Source of the DNA: Bacteriovoracaceae bacterium
GTDB taxonomy: Bacteria; Bdellovibrionota; Bacteriovoracia; Bacteriovoracales; Bacteriovoracaceae
Length of the DNA stretch: 5,694 nt
Assembly: GCA_947442115.1 (NCBI GenBank)
Contig: CANEVK010000184.1
Coordinates: forward strand, 1-5,694
Direction: 5' to 3'
Both the position numbers and the translations under genes were made by a program. Shown piece by piece: positions 5,093 to 5,694 of this stretch (position 1 is its first letter; every line of letters starts with the position of its first letter). The notes under the pieces were generated by a model, which ran no database searches, was not told the DNA's origin, and saw only the letters and a list, made by a program, of their open reading frames with translations.

Positions 5093-5694
5093 TTACACTC
5101 CCTTCATGTGACACCAAATAGAAATGAAGGCAAAGCCTCCACCAACTAGGATGGCGTAAACGAGTCCAAGACGTTTTACATTTTGAAAATATTTTCCATG
5201 GTTCCATCCCATGGTTTGAAAAGCGGAAGCAAAACCATGAGAAGTATGAACAGCAGCACAGATCATCGCGATCACATACCAGGCCGTCGCAGCAGTACTA
5301 CGAAAGTATTCAAGAGTGGTTTTATAGAGATCTCTCATCACCACACCATCAACGGTTGTTTCATAGTGAGAACCAAATTTGATGGTGCAAAGGTGAAGAA
5401 TAAGAAAAACAAAAAGCACAAGACCAGTGATCGGCATTGTTTGTGAAGCGATCGTCGTCCCACGGCCAGTTCTAGTTTTTTGTTGGTACTTCCCACGGGC
5501 CTTCATGTTTTCAATATTTAATTTTATCGCCAGCCCAAGGTGACCAAGAAAAAGAGCTGCCAGCCCAGCTTCAATCACATAAAGCAGGACGCCTAGTGAG
5601 GCCAGCTTATGAGCATAAATGTTAAAAGCATCAGATCCGGCCAAAAGTAGAAAATTTCCTGTGAGGTGTCCCACGAGAAATCCACACAACAAAA
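5093..5694 (-). CDS. sdhC: Succinate dehydrogenase cytochrome b558 subunit, 5' end cut off
   Basis: The last 199 or so residues of a five-helix, di-haem membrane anchor (b558 family, as in Bacillus SdhC and Wolinella FrdC). It ties SdhAB to the inner membrane and passes electrons to quinone. Counting from the Met at 5692, hydrophobic segments lie at about 1-20, 31-58, 86-106, 132-155 and 172-194. Likely haem-ligand His are 9, 51, 100 and 149 (152 is a nearby alternative), with spacings of 42, 49 and 49 close to those of known type B anchors. Other family blocks are [12 protein letters not shown] (23-34) and [14 protein letters not shown] (152-165). The Met at 5692 is internal: the family has about 20-30 more residues before the GHLTGN motif, so the true start lies beyond the window. 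A single long anchor and no sdhD gene between sdhC and sdhA mark a type B enzyme. It is the first visible gene of the CAB operon, and its promoter is outside. Confidence 0.93.
   Translation of the reverse strand, partial: LLCGFLVGHLTGNFLLLAGSDAFNIYAHKLASLGVLLYVIEAGLAALFLGHLGLAIKLNIENMKARGKYQQKTRTGRGTTIASQTMPITGLVLFVFLILHLCTIKFGSHYETTVDGVVMRDLYKTTLEYFRSTAATAWYVIAMICAAVHTSHGFASAFQTMGWNHGKYFQNVKRLGLVYAILVGGGFAFISIWCHMKGV

Noticed and set aside
1..5694. Searched by eye for CRISPR repeats, tRNA/rRNA, IS ends and attachment sites.
   Set aside because: No regularly spaced repeats, clover-leaf-like segments, transposase frames or flanking target duplications were seen. A computed search (tRNAscan-type, ISfinder-type) was not possible here.

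Overview
The window most likely comes from a Gram-negative bacterium of the Bdellovibrionota type (Bacteriovorax/Peredibacter/Bdellovibrio-like). This rests on a free-standing PilZ protein, a type B (di-haem, CAB-order) succinate:quinone oxidoreductase operon, and compact, mildly AT-rich intergenic DNA. The taxonomic call is an inference from gene content only.

Layout. Bases 1-89 hold only a possible promoter for the first gene. A PilZ-domain protein (c-di-GMP effector, 90-764, +) converges on, and overlaps by 4 bp, a RhtA-like amino-acid exporter (761-1597, -). The exporter has no Shine-Dalgarno (SD) of its own. It appears to be translated from a 23-codon hydrophobic upstream ORF (1597-1668, -) through a TAATG stop/start overlap. 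Bases 1669-2371 contain no conventional gene. They hold one or two doubtful short + strand reading frames (1716-1805 and 1837-2019, the latter looking decayed), a 14-bp perfect palindrome, and a densely organised block at 2091-2373. From 2372 to the right edge runs the sdhCAB operon on the minus strand: sdhB (2372-3160), sdhA (3172-5091) and sdhC (5093 to beyond 5694, N-terminus cut off by the window edge).

The most interesting part is 2091-2373, which reads like a type I toxin-antitoxin locus. A 27-codon Leu/Ile-rich amphipathic peptide (2248-2331, +) has a perfect AGGAGG SD and is followed after 12 bp by a strong intrinsic terminator (2344-2373). Its SD can be masked by a 5' hairpin (2211-2241). 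A minus-strand promoter inside the peptide gene (2278-2305) would drive an antisense RNA across the SD and start codon, ending at a good minus-strand terminator (2091-2120). The sdhCAB transcript may also read through into this antisense region, because the hairpin next to the sdhB stop has no U-tract in the minus direction. A partial second copy of peptide-gene sequence (15-bp and 12-bp direct repeats) lies inside the proposed antisense RNA. All of this is read from sequence and has not been tested.

Functionally, sdhCAB is core respiratory metabolism (TCA cycle to quinone pool). The exporter probably moves amino acids such as threonine or homoserine out of the cell, and the PilZ protein is probably a c-di-GMP receptor. 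No pathway link among the three is evident.
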